Position numbers and translations under genes: made by a program. Of a DNA stretch of 64,000 nucleotides, positions 1 to 11,775 are shown piece after piece (the first letter of the stretch is position 1; every line of letters starts with the position of its first letter). A model generated the notes under the pieces. It had not been told where the DNA came from, did not search any database, and worked only from the letters and a program-made list of their open reading frames with translations. This DNA is from Zea mays (lineage: Eukaryota > Streptophyta > Magnoliopsida > Poales > Poaceae), in contig NC_050104.1 in assembly GCF_902167145.1 (NCBI RefSeq), forward strand, positions 92,515,849 through 92,579,848, in the 5' to 3' direction.

Positions 1-1267
1 AAAGAAAAGATGGGTGGTCCCCTTCAAAGCATTTTCTTGCAAGGGCCTATCGCGAAAGAACTCAAGCCAATACTTTTTAACGTAGTAGATCCTAGGAAAC
101 ATACGTACGAGATATTTAGAGCCGCAAGGGTATCCGGTAAAAGGAGGACGGTTCCTAATCTTTTGATCGGCAAAGGGTTCGATGCATTGATTTTCGCCTA
201 TGAACGAGTCAATCAGCTAGATCTACTTGCGGCAAACGGCACCTTCCTTTCCGTACGTAAGGCAATGGTTGTTATTGAAGTTCAGATCAGGGAATACCCT
301 AGGTTTCGGCTTTTTCCACGGTTCCGTAACGGTAGGTTTCGGCTCCTCGCTACATCCCTTCTGCTCCTACTAAGGATAAGGACGCTGCTGAACCGATAGG
401 ATTTGCCGAGCGAGCACTACCATAACTTCAACTTCAACTTAAACTTAACTTAACTTATGGTATCTGACCAGTGTTAAGCATTAGCCAACCAGGGAAAGAA
501 ACTAAGCGACTACCTGCGCTGTCACACGGCTCCATTTATCGAAGAAAGGGATCAGACTGCTGCCATTAAGGCAATGAAATTGACGAGGAAGAGTAAGGAG
601 TTTGGAATGACAACTAGTCACTTCTTGCTGAAGATCTGTTCAGTGAAGGAAGCTTCACTATGATGTGTTAATGCCAATGGAGGATATGTTGCATGTTTGG
701 TGTCCAAAGAAATGAGGATACTGGAACTAGCTTCTGGGGTCCAAGGATACCTCCGCCTTTCACTTTCATCTCTTGATACCGAAATTCGCCTAAGGTCTGG
801 CCTTCTACTCTACTTTGATTCAGATTCATTTGTCGAGAGATAGTGGATAGAATGAATAGTAGAAGTTCCGCTGTAAGCAGTTACGAATGGGGAGGGTATC
901 ATTAAACCCAGTCTTCGCTTAAGACTTATCTAGTTTTGCTCCCTACTCTCAAGTAAGTAGAAGGGGAAGGGACAAATACCTTTACTTGGTCTAACAGTCC
1001 AAGAGCTCTCACGGTAATTGGATAGCTGGCTTGAACCAAGCCAAAAGGCGGCATCACCTTGAACCAATGAATTCTCAGATTACTGGCAGTAATTCGTTCA
1101 TTTCAATGAAAGAGCAGGTAGCTATAAGTTTCCCCACTCTACTCTAATAGTCTTTTTTAGATTCAAGCTTATTTCCTTGAGGATCGCAACCCGAATCTTA
1201 GGATAGTCTACTTTCTGTTCTGATAGTATAGGAATAGCAGTCACAGAGGGAGGATCACAAATAAGTG

Positions 1268-1321
1268 TATTCTTACTAGATGAGACATCTTCTCTATTCT
1301 TACTAGAAGAGACATCTTCAG
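1268..1321. repeat. Two-copy 27-bp tandem repeat
   Basis: The phrase TATTCTTACTAGA starts at 1,268 and again at 1,295. Each copy is followed by a near-identical GAGACATCTTC segment, so the unit is 27 bp with two copies. No function is evident. Confidence 0.7.
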
Positions 1322-2325
1322 AAGATTTCTTCCAAAAATGCAAAAGAATTTCTCTGTCTTCTTTCCAAAAAAAGTGAGGGGGCCCACCACACCACTTCCC
1401 TCGACCCCTTACCACGGGAGTCACTAAAGATGAGACTGACCATGATAAGGGTATGGGGCATTGATTGGCTTGGAGGATTAAGGGGAATCGGGTAGTGGAG
1501 CCAACATATTAGGTCGGCCACTGAGATTTTGCCCCTTTTTCTCCACCTGCGCTGGAGGGATTGCAGCGGGATTCAGATGCCGCTCTTGACTGAGCCCGGG
1601 TTTAGGGGCTACCTGGGTTTGTGCCCAACCTGGCCAAGCGCAATTCGAGATCGGGATAGAGGGTAAAAGCAATCCATCCTTATAGCAAGTCCTAGAGTTA
1701 AGTAAAAAAGACTTCTCGGGAGTTTGGGAGTGTGACTATAACCAGTACTCATGTATAATATAATATCCTCTTTCTAGTTAAAATGAGTATTACCTGCCTG
1801 CACAATCAATCTATGGCGATCTCGGTCTCACGCGCCAGTCCCTCTTGCTAAGCCTAAGTGTTAAGCATAGCATATCTTATATTAACCTATCTTAAAAGGA
1901 CTTCCAGACATTGATTTTAGGAGAGTCATTTTGTAGGGCCATTCGCGAGCCAGTACCCTTATTAGGATAGGAAAGTAGGGACTTATTCGAAGTTCATAGA
2001 TATAGTCTATCAGGCTGGTCTCCGGGGTCGTTTCCCTAGCAGAGCAGGTTGGTTTCCGGTTCCCTACAAGCGTTCTATATAAGCGGTCCCTGCCAGTTAC
2101 ATCAAGTTCCATTCCAGCAATCAATTAGGCTAGTATTGATAGTTCAAGCTAAAAATTCTGTCTTAAAAAAAATAATAGGTTAGCGGGACAAGGAAGAAAG
2201 TGCGATTGTATTAGTGTTCCGGGAAGAAAGGGAATCCTGCGCTTCTCTAAGAAAAGAAAAAGAGAGAGTTTACACAAGTAAAGTACTAAACGAGAAAAAA
2301 AGCATTTCTCGAGAAAAGGTCCCAT

Positions 2326-2355
2326 AGTCATGATTGGGTCGACCCAATCATGACT
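2326..2355. repeat. Perfect 30-bp palindrome
   Basis: The left arm AGTCATGATTGGGTC (2,326-2,340) is followed immediately by its exact reverse complement (2,341-2,355), with no spacer. The RNA would fold into a hairpin with almost no loop. Directly downstream, 2,353-2,399 holds two copies of a 24-bp AT-rich repeat built on TCATATTTATATATATA. Palindromes of this kind occur in organelle genomes near recombination points or transcript ends; the role here is unknown. Confidence 0.85.
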
Positions 2356-5300
2356 CATCATATTTATATATATAGACTCCTCATATTTATATATATAATA
2401 GAAAGATGAAAGGTTTATTTTTGTTCGGTCAGTCTGTTTCCTTTCCTCTCGATTCACCTAAAACTTCTTTTGCCACTGACGTGATACTGATACAATGAGC
2501 CATCTCATTCTACATTGAGTTAGCATCCTCACCTAACTTCCACTCCGTCTCATTAATTATTTTCTCTTTAAACATAACTTGCTTATCCCCTTTCCAATTC
2601 CACCACCTAATCCTAGGCTCCCTTGCTCCTTCTCTTCCATCTCTTAATACTAAGATAGAGTACTAAAAATCTATGTTGGGTTGCTACACTCTCTCCAGGT
2701 ATCACCCTTACAATCCTTGAAATACTTCTGATCTGCTCGTCGCGTTAGGAAGAAGTAAATCTGACTAACATTAGAACCACTCCTAAGAGTTCCCAAGTGC
2801 GAGTCTCTATTCCGTGTTGGCAAGTATCAAATCATACGCCATAGCAAAAAGATACTTTTCCGCGTTATCTCAAGAAAAAGGACGAAGAATTATAGAATTG
2901 TCGTGTATGTTACTTTGTGGGTGTGGCCATTTTGAATCCCATTTCCTTTCCTATGGTAGAGACAGTCGTTTTCCTCTTACGAATTAAGTTAAAGACCGCT
3001 CCGCTCCCCTTCGGTCAAGATCGATACAATACAGCCGATCCGCTTTCTTCCGTCAGTAGTCGATATATTTATATAATTAGATTAATAGCAGTCCTATATC
3101 AGGTATGACAAGGTTGGCAAACTGTTTTCCTAAATTCGAATTTAGTTCACAGCCCTTCTTCATTAAAGTGGGCCGCAGTGGAAACGGCGAACAATTGCTG
3201 TAATATATAGTATAGTATAGATACCGGAGAAACATGCTGCTCTCCTCTTCTATTCAATTTTCTGTTTCTACATATCTTTCGAGAAGGGGGAGGTCATTAG
3301 AGGCTCCTCTGGAGGCCATGAAGGATCCGTAATTCATTGCAAGGCATTCTCCAATCCCCATAGGTGATACAGGAGTTGATTGAAAGGTAAGGTAGTGCAT
3401 GCCCATCCTAGATTTCCTAGTTCCGATCCAGCTTCCTGCTTTCAGCAACCAGAACTGAAGCGGGGCCCATTGAAGAACACTGTACCTTAGCCCGAGCAGC
3501 TGCTTTGTCCAATTCTTCCTAATCTGGGTAGGCCCAATCTTCCTTAGCCGGATTTATCCTATCTATCTGATCCGAGGGATATTCTTTTCTCTAACCCTAG
3601 AAACCCTGCTTGAAGTATGTCCTTCGTCTTTCGACTCAGCCTCGCTAGTAATCCGTTCTCTGTAAAATGTAATGAAAGTGGGTTCGCTTCTTTGCTTTTC
3701 TTTCGATATCTCATCGATCAGAGGGGTTTATCCTAACTGGCTCCCTAACCGAAGGTTCTAAATGTATTTCCCTCCGAGGGCCTGGTCGATTCAGCGTTGG
3801 ATCTTGAAATGCAATTCGCGATTGATAAGAAACATGCCCTTCCCCTCTAAATCGTTGTCAAGTACTGGATTGCCATCCTTCCTGGTTGTCCTTACTTACT
3901 ATATGTGATATCTGGGAATTCCTCCCAAGCTCTATAACTAGAATATTCATTTATGGAGTTGCCTTTGCCAAGAAAGTTTCCTTTCTTCGATGAACCCCGT
4001 TCGTGATACGATACCCTGCCTGGGCCTCACACTTCCTCGAAACCAACCCACAGAAAACCACTGGCCCTTCACTCCCTACTGTTCTTCCTTTAACCCGCAG
4101 TTCCTTCAACAATGAAGGTTGGACTTACTGACTTGCCTCTCTGCTCAACCAACTCACCTGTTCGAGCCTGCTTTCGAAAGTGCATCCTTTTCCTTGGGCG
4201 AGGGTGCTTCCCTTCATCGATAGACTTTCCTACGAGACACGAGCGAATATACGTACGCCAATACCTACGATTCCTAGCCAATGGAATGAAATAGCAATTG
4301 TTCGAAGAATCCTCTCTGGCCACCTGAATAAGTTGATCAAACTCTTGGCATACAGATTTGAATTCTAGTTGGTATCGGCCTGTCATACTCATCCTCCCCT
4401 CGCCCATGAAGTATGATATCCGTTGTAGTGCTTCCAATAGCAGAGCCGTGGATCCGACAACCTTGTCTACTGTAAGGCTGGGGATGTGAGTCTATGCGTT
4501 CTCCACTCCATTCTATTGATGCTTCTTATTAGCTAGATCGGGCCCAATTGACAGACAGGTTCTGCCCTCCGAGCACTAAATCCCTTCATCTTGCACTGGA
4601 TAAGGGAATCTAGTATTGAGAAAGAATGGTACTTCTTTTTTACGTCGTTTATAGACGGAGGAATGGATACGAGTAGCAACATCGGGAGATGGAAGCTGAC
4701 ACAGGCAAGACAAAACATGAGTCTTCATAAGCTAGAGCTTCCGACCTTTACTATTTACATCAGCTCAACCTTCTTGCCCATTTGCTTTAGCGGTTTGATT
4801 GGCGGGTTTTCGGCCTTGCGTAGATGGTTTGCTTGGGCTCTAGGGTCATTCCCTTCTCAAGGCTGGCAAAGTAGGTTCTTTATTACTCGAAAGCCGTTGC
4901 ACTTTCGTTTCTTAAAAGTAAGGTATTGGTATACGGATCAGTAGGAACTGTTTTGGAAGTCTACTCTAGTCTAGTACAGTGCTTTAAAGTAAAGGTAGCC
5001 AGTAGTGGTAGCCTGTAATGGATCGTTCAGGGAAGGGAAGAAGCGTGGCATCATTTATCCTAGCTTTACAAGCTTGATAAGTATTGGTACAGGTATTGTT
5101 AATGGTTGGTTCCTTGAAGGGAAGTGCTATCATTATAGCTATCTTTTTACTAGTAATGGAAAGGTACAGGAACCTTCCTTGAGAAGAATGGGTTTTGGTG
5201 AAGGTGCGGGGCTGGTATTGGTTTTTGTTGCTAGGTTTTGAAGATGCCTTGCAGGGAATTGGTACAGGTACAGCTTCCTTCGTATCTGGTATGGGTGATT

Positions 5301-6534
5301 GGTATAACCTAATGAAAAGAGGAGTGGTTGCTACTACTTCCTTAATAAAACCAGCTTCCTAAATAAAACAAATAACAACTTTATTGTTCTTCTTCCTGCT
5401 TTCTTCTTCTTCTTCTTCCTCTAGCTCCAATAGCAACCTGCTTCGGATCCAGCATCTGCTTTCTTCCTATTTCCTAAATCTAACAAAAACAACTTCTTCT
5501 TCATCCTCCTACTCCTAAATAACAACCCTGCTTCATACCTTCCTTTTGGCCTTGCAGAGAAGTGGTATCACTGCCTGAAAGGATAAGAGTGTGTCTAGTT
5601 TTACAGTGTATAGCCTAGTGCTTGAGTAGAGAGGTTTCTTTCTGCCTTTTGTACAAGAGCAGTTAATGTAGTTGTACTGGTGCGTTCGTTTAGGCCTTGC
5701 TTGATGGGATGCAGGTGATGGTGAAGTGTTCCTTGCTTTAGAAGAGTCCTATATATTTTAGCTGACAAGAGCAGTTAAGTTAAGTAAAGTTATGGTAGTG
5801 GCAGGTAAGGATCCTTCGTTTCTGGTTTAAGCCCGGATAAGAAAACAAGGAAGTTGGTTGAAGACTCCCTCTCTCTCATTCTTCCGGAATGGAAATGCCA
5901 TTCTCGATAGCAAGGTAGGAGACATAGCAGCCATAATCACTTTCATCAGAAAAGAGGTTTGTTTTCTTGCTTGTCGCTACAGATCGTTTTTCCGGGCTTC
6001 ATCAGGAAGAGCACTTGCCATTCTAAGGTTCAATGAAGCGGGTCGAAATATGGCTTGCTTACTTCTACTTCCTTCCGTTCGTGTAAGCACTCATGCTTCC
6101 ACTTCACTCTCCTCTCGAAAGCCAGGCCAGGTTCTAAGTCCGGTAGGTCACTAGCAGTTCGAGAAGAAGGGTTTTGTTTGATTCACGAGTTCACTCAACA
6201 ACCGGATTTGCCCTCGATACCCAAGAAGAAAAAGTGGATTTCCCTTAGGGCCACAACTAATTAGGCAACCCTATTTTCCCTCAGGAGATCAGGAGAGTCG
6301 ATGGTTGATTCGAAAAGTCCCTCTCGCCTAGTGGCTAAACTAAAGAATCCGATGGCACGCTTGGGATCTAACCAGCACCAGAGATCTCTGTTTCAATACG
6401 CCGATCCGATCCTTGAAATACGCCGATCTACCAAACAGCTTGCTTGCTTTTAGTTGACGGGCAAACCTGAGCACTAACTAGTCCTGTTCCACTTCTGAAT
6501 CTACGTCAAATTTCCGGAAAGCTAATCGATTTTA

Positions 6535-6624
<90 letters not shown>

Positions 6625-8443
6625 TTAGCATATATCAATGATGTTTTCCAAGGGCTCAAAACGCTAGGTTCGTTCTCTCGCTCCGGTAGACTGCTTCTTC
6701 TCTCAATTGCCAAGAATGGTGCTGGTAGATAGCATGGTTTTGGTAGAAACGATATCTCGTACCTGCTTTGCTATAAGTGCCTTCCCTCCCTTTTGATTAG
6801 GGAAATGGGATTCAAGATTTCGAATAGTTCGATGCAGATGGGCCAGTTCTTGTCCGAAGAAGGATGTTTGCTTTGAGGTTTCCCCTAGTTGGGGAGACCG
6901 AGAAGGCCCTAACGACATTGCATCTCCTGTTCTCCTGTGTTAAGAAGAAAACTTGTCCGAAAAAGCGAGATGATAGGAATAGAGATTGGAATGAAAGTTG
7001 GACTAGTAGATCCTTGTTCTTGTTCAATGAATACTTCTTTCCCAGGTGCTGTCAGAAAAAGCAAACTGGTTGGATCCCAGTACTTAGAAACCATTTCTCC
7101 GAAGCAGGTGCCAAACCTTCTCTTCTTCCCTTAGAAATTGGTCCAGAATAGGCATTCTTCGCTTAGGGCAGGTAGGTTCTCGGGAAAACGAACTAGACCG
7201 GTAAACTATTGCATCTTGGCCCGAGAAAAGAAAAGATGGATTGGAGTGATTGAACTAGAACCCGGGTGAGCCCTCCTATTGATCAGATCTCGGTAGTGAA
7301 ATGATAGGAAATATGCCAAGAATAATTCCATTTCATCTCTTGTGTGATCAAACGGGTTGCCCAATGTACCAAATGCTTTCTATAAAGTGTGGAAATAGTC
7401 AATGTAGGATGGGACTCTGACCTAAAACATATGTGCTGGGTGTATCTTCCCGCCGACCAAAAACTTATGCCCAGTGCCAGACCTGAAAATAAAGGAAATA
7501 TAGGAATGTGGAAATAGGAATGTAAGAAAAGCCATCAAGCTAGGAACACAGAAAGCTACCACTTCTTGTAAACAAACCTATGCTATGAAACAATCAAAGT
7601 AGATCGGATCGTATGAGGGATGCCTACAGGGCAAGGATATCATGATTTGAACAAGCAGGGGAAAGTCAAGAAGCAAGGTCACTAATCTAGATCCGGCCTG
7701 GCCGAAGGATAAGAAATGGATGGCTATCGCTTTCCTTCTTAGGTGAGGGATTCGAGATGTATGCGCCCGCATAAAGATCTGAGAAGCTATGAATCTGTCG
7801 TATATACTATAATAGACGAACAAACACATAAAGAGAAACCGGAGACTAATGACCTAGATCATCAAACCTTTCTGTCCACACTCGATCCTTAGCAATAAGC
7901 CTACAGCTAAGAAGATGGAATGGTACCAAGCTCACTTATACGCACTCCTAAATGAAACAAACTAGACTATCACACTAAGTTACACCTGCCCTGAGCCATA
8001 AATCAATAGAAGAGTTCGGTATTATTTCCATCTTTTCCATTAGTTTCTATGAAATCCTGATATTCGTTTTTCTATTCCACTGCGCATAGCCCGGTTCTTT
8101 CCGCTAGCACTGGCAATAGACCCTTAACCGGCACTGGCACTGAGTGCATTACTTACTGAATTACTTACTTTACTGCACTGCATTTCCAGCTGGCCTTCCC
8201 GAGTACGAGTATGGGTTCGTTGGATCATTCTATTCTATGTCAATTGGAAGTTGCATTTCAGACTCTGGAAGCCCCGTTCCTTCTCCTTTTAAGGTAAGGT
8301 AAGGTCGGCATAAATCCATCAGTGGTAGGAATCAACGATCCATTTCGTAAGAGAAGAATTGGGGAAAGCACGCAGTTGGCAGTTGACATCTTCAATACAG
8401 AACTCTTTCTTCGCTTTCTTTTCAGGAAACTCGAAATCTCGAA

Positions 8444-8662
8444 CTAGAAATCTCGTAAGAGAGGATCAAGCTCTAGTCTCACAATTGAGAAGTACGGCAC
8501 CTTTTTGCCCATATATAGTTGCAGTCCGGTCGCGTCGGAGACATCCTTATCAGATTTGGAGGCTTCGTCGTCCGGCTCCTCCAAAATTATGTTAGGATCG
8601 GCTGGCTCATCCTTATCATCCGAAAATAAAACAAAGACAAAACAGATTTGTTTCAATGACAT
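8444..8662 (-). CDS. Hypothetical acidic mitochondrial-like ORF, 72 codons
   Basis: A short open frame with a strongly acidic middle (residues ~15-45, including DDKDEPAD and EEPDDEASKSDKD). It follows the 155-codon ORF on the same strand, 35 bp away in a different frame. Highly acidic low-complexity content is unusual for random mitochondrial DNA, so it may be coding or the tail of a broken plasmid gene. I do not recognise a family and assign no function. Confidence 0.25.
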   Translation of the reverse strand: MSLKQICFVFVLFSDDKDEPADPNIILEEPDDEASKSDKDVSDATGLQLYMGKKVPYFSIVRLELDPLLRDF

Positions 8663-8697
8663 ATCTAATCAGACTGAAATTGATGTCGAAGACACGA

Positions 8698-9165
8698 TCA
8701 TTCACATAAATTTCTGCGGCCTGCAGACTCATGGACGCTACCCTCATCAAAGTGGATAGTCAAATGCTCGATTTGAGTTTGAATCTCTCTTAACTCTTCG
8801 GGGGTTTGATTCGTATTATTACTACTACGGCTGGCTAGCAAGTCAAAGACTTTCCCCTTAGATACCGGATCTGTGTTCTGTTTGCGGTTAATACCTTCTT
8901 TTTCGTAACTTCCTAGGAAGTTATCCCAGAAGAGATAGAGTTTGTCTATAATATCAGGTGTAATCACAACCCCTTTTTTAGCAGGGGGCTGCATTTTAGC
9001 TAATAGTGCATTATTATATTCCGTCTTAGCTGTTATATCTAGCTCTGATATCAATGCGGCTGCTAGCACACTAGTCTTCTTCTTTACAACGATAGCTCGC
9101 CTTACTGCTCTTAAATCCCTACTAGCCATCTCTTCCCTCCCTCGCCCAGGCAGGGCTGGTGACAT
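8698..9165 (-). CDS. Hypothetical mitochondrial-like ORF, 155 codons
   Basis: This open frame has balanced, mixed-charge composition, unlike the surrounding junk frames. It contains a basic stretch (RRAIVVKKK, residues ~23-31), an alanine- and leucine-rich helix and a glutamate-rich C-terminal part. A second in-frame methionine (MASRDLRAV) at about 9,129 is a plausible alternative start. It does not resemble a named mitochondrial protein. Because the block also contains a linear-plasmid DNA polymerase, it could be a remnant of a plasmid-borne ORF, but that is inference from context only. The next candidate frame (8,444-8,662) lies 35 bp downstream in another frame, so the two may be pieces of one decayed gene. 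Confidence 0.3.
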   Translation of the reverse strand: MSPALPGRGREEMASRDLRAVRRAIVVKKKTSVLAAALISELDITAKTEYNNALLAKMQPPAKKGVVITPDIIDKLYLFWDNFLGSYEKEGINRKQNTDPVSKGKVFDLLASRSSNNTNQTPEELREIQTQIEHLTIHFDEGSVHESAGRRNLCE

Positions 9166-11293
9166 CTAAGGAGGATGGAGCACCTTCCATTGAAGAATAG
9201 GCATGGAAGGAATGCCCTATTTATCTCTTTGATAGAAGAAGCAGCTTACTTTCCACACCTTGCCTACTTGACAACGCTTTTATATGGAGTGGCTTCAACC
9301 CATCACGCATGAAAGTGCCAAAGGATTTTCTTTACGACAACTCAGAGTCGAATTGGTCCTTTGCAAGTGGACGCCAGCCGTAGAGCCCTAGTTCTAGCCT
9401 ACTATGTAGAGTAGAGTAGACTCTTACTTGAAAAAAGATAAGTTAAGAAATCAATTCTTATTCGCTTTTCACTTTCACTACTGGTCAAAGCTCGTCCTTA
9501 GAGACTACTGCCTTACTTTCAAGAACTCACTAGGGCTAGCTTATTAGGGATAGGTTATTCAGCTTGCTGACAAGGTTAGTGCTTACCAGGCTATATTCTA
9601 TCAATAAAATTGCTTAGGGATAAAAGAGATTGTCTTATCCTACTTAGGTATTAGGGTTTAGATGACCTCCTCATCCTCTTGAGTATGATGCAATTACATC
9701 GGCCCTCATGTAGGGCCCTTCTACCTTTTCAGAGATAGCTGGTACATGACATCCATTATATGCTATTTTGGAAGTGAGAGAATGCACAACATACTGACAG
9801 ATAGGCCAAAGGCTCCCTTGGCTCCAAAAAGGAAGGACGGTGCCCTCTTTCTCGCTACATCGGTTTTCGTTTGGTTTATGCTTGCTTTCGTACTGTGTGT
9901 GATCTTTCCGACCTCTTCTCTTCCTTTCTTTTTGGCGAAGCGAAGAGAAAAAACGGGACCATGAGCACAGGAGCCGCAGGCGAGGGTACATGGACCGCAT
10001 ACAGGGTAGTTCCCCGCACTTGAAGCATAGCCCACGAGCACGGCGATAAGTTCGTTTGGTAAACAAACGGCTCTGCCCTAGCTTCTACTTCCTAGTTTAG
10101 TTGATATCTAGGTTCCAGTGTAGTAAGTCTTCCAAATGTATAAACACTTTTCTGGTGTGGTTGAACCTATGATTATGATCGGTTGGGCGATCCGCCTATA
10201 GCCAGCCTTGGTCCAGGGCGAGCATTCACAAAGGTTTTTCTTCTAAAGGAAAGAGGGCTAAGAAGTTCCAGGTGAGCGATCTACTCATCTTCCTGCTAAA
10301 GGCAATCTCTATTACCGGAACGTTTTTTCTTATTCTTTACCCAGGCAGGCCTATCTCAGTTCCGTTAGTAGTTAAAGAATATAAGGTACCATGATGTATT
10401 ATTAGTTGGAACCAAGCATTATAGAAAGTACTAGTTATTACAAGCCTAGGTAGAGTGCTTTTATCCAGCCAGGTGAAGCTCCACTCAACAGCTTCCATCC
10501 GCTGGGCTCTTCTTTACAGTACAGGCCATCAACAAGTAGAGGAAGGTCGATTGGATCATGTCCGAATCCCATTGCAGAAGAGTGAAAAGCAGATTTATGT
10601 ATACATACCATATGACTGAACAACTCTTTTGACTGCAGACCCGTAGGAGGAAGGTGGAGTTAGTTAGATGAATTGCACCCGACATGGCTCGATGCGTCGC
10701 AGCACGCCATCCGTGGAAGAACACACATGAATAGAATAGGCCTCCATACTTGCCCAGCCCACAGCAAGCATCAGTGGTGGTCACAAAACCTGCACATTGT
10801 AATTCGATCATAATGTGAGTGCTTCCCCAGAGGCAGAAGCTGAGTCTACAAAAAGGTGGGAGCATAAAATGTAGGTGAGTCAATTGCGTGTGGCCTTCAA
10901 GTATTTCGTATTGTAACAATATTCAATCGGCATCCAAACAAAGGTGCATGTACGGTTCCTAAGGGATACAATTTTGTCCTAATCAACCAAACAAGCAACG
11001 GATTGAGCAACTAGCGCTAGGCGCATCCGTTTTCTTGCTTCATCGAGAAAGATTAAATAAGTTGATAGCGCGATCTCGTACTAACACATACTCTCTAAAT
11101 ATTGAAGAACTTGCATGCGGCCACAACCGCGGTATGAGTTCTGATCTCAGACTTTGTTTGGGGGCTGCTTGCCCCTTCGCGTCGACAAGGAAACTGTGGA
11201 CGACAATGGGTTTAGAATTAGAATAGAACGAGGACCCTATCGAACAAATAGAGGAAAGGGCAGAAAGGGGCAAAAGTAAAGTCTAAGCGACAT
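9166..11293. other. Mitochondrial-like intergenic DNA upstream of rps3 exon 1
   Basis: No recognised gene. Minus-strand open frames at 9,671-10,066 and 10,485-10,919 are 131 and 144 codons long but show no family motifs. The sequence just upstream of 11,294 is a plausible rps3 5' flank. No rps19 gene, which precedes rps3 in many plants, was recognised here. Confidence 0.4.
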
Positions 11294-11367
11294 ATGGCAC
11301 GAAAAGGAAATCCAATTTCGGTAAGACTTGATCTGAATCGTAGTTCAGATCCAAGTCGGTTCAGTGA
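11294..11367 (+). pseudogene. rps3: rps3 exon 1 (mitochondrial ribosomal protein S3), orphaned
   Basis: The 74 bases encode [19 protein letters not shown] followed by PSRFS, the conserved N-terminus of plant mitochondrial ribosomal protein S3. Exon length is exactly the 74 nt expected for the rps3i74 intron position, and the next bases, GGGCGACCGC, look like a group II intron 5' end. The long second exon is absent: the intron is cut after about 180 bp by an rps12 fragment. This is therefore a recombined duplicate and cannot make S3. Codons PSR appear in genomic, unedited form. Confidence 0.85.
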
Positions 11368-11549
11368 GGGCGACCGCGAAAGTCACCGAATGGGTTCGGT
11401 CCGTCTTTTCCTGATCTTTGTTTGTCCCCCCAAAGGCGTGAGAGGACGTTGCAGATGTCCGGGACGGACACGACTTCTTCTAACGCTAGAAGACCACAGG
11501 AAGAAACCCGGGACCAGAGCATGTCGTGAAAGACGCACACGGGGCGGGC
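11368..11549 (+). other. 5' fragment of rps3 group II intron
   Basis: The sequence begins GGGCGACCGC directly after the 74-nt exon, as expected for the start of the rps3 group II intron, and contains domain-I-like GC-rich segments. Only about 180 bp remain. The right edge, near 11,545-11,556, is where the frame turns into rps12 and is placed by protein similarity. Confidence 0.65.
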
Positions 11550-11763
11550 GTGCTTCGGATCAATGTCCCCAGAAGCAAGGAGTATGCCTGCGTGTTTCGA
11601 CGAGAACACCGAAAAAACCTAATTCAGCTCTACGTAAGATAGCAAAAGTACGGTTGAGCAATCGACATGATATATTTGCTCACATTCCAGGCGAAGGTCA
11701 TAATTCGCAGGAACATTCTATAGTCTTAGTCAGAGGGGGTAGAGTGAAAGATTCGCCAGGGAA
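11550..11763 (+). pseudogene. rps12: rps12 internal fragment (mitochondrial ribosomal protein S12)
   Basis: The frame gives [20 protein letters not shown], then [17 protein letters not shown] and [20 protein letters not shown], a clear match to the middle of mitochondrial S12. The S12 N-terminus and C-terminus are missing. The match stops after KDSPG, where the frame runs into KRL and a stop at 11,771-11,773. Codons for HNSQEH and KDSPG carry serine where the mature plant protein is known to carry edited leucine, so this is genomic mitochondrial sequence and not copied from edited mRNA. By chance the rps3 exon, intron piece and rps12 piece are one open frame of 159 codons (11,294-11,773). Confidence 0.9.
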
Positions 11764-11775
11764 GAGGCTCTGAAA

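Noticed and set aside
10..399. 129-codon plus-strand frame at the window start
   Set aside because: No similarity to a known mitochondrial protein that I recognise and an arginine/leucine-rich, low-information tail; not enough to call a gene.
9671..10919. Minus-strand frames of 131 and 144 codons
   Set aside because: Cysteine-, serine- and arginine-rich translations with no motif; overlapping frames in other phases are of similar length.
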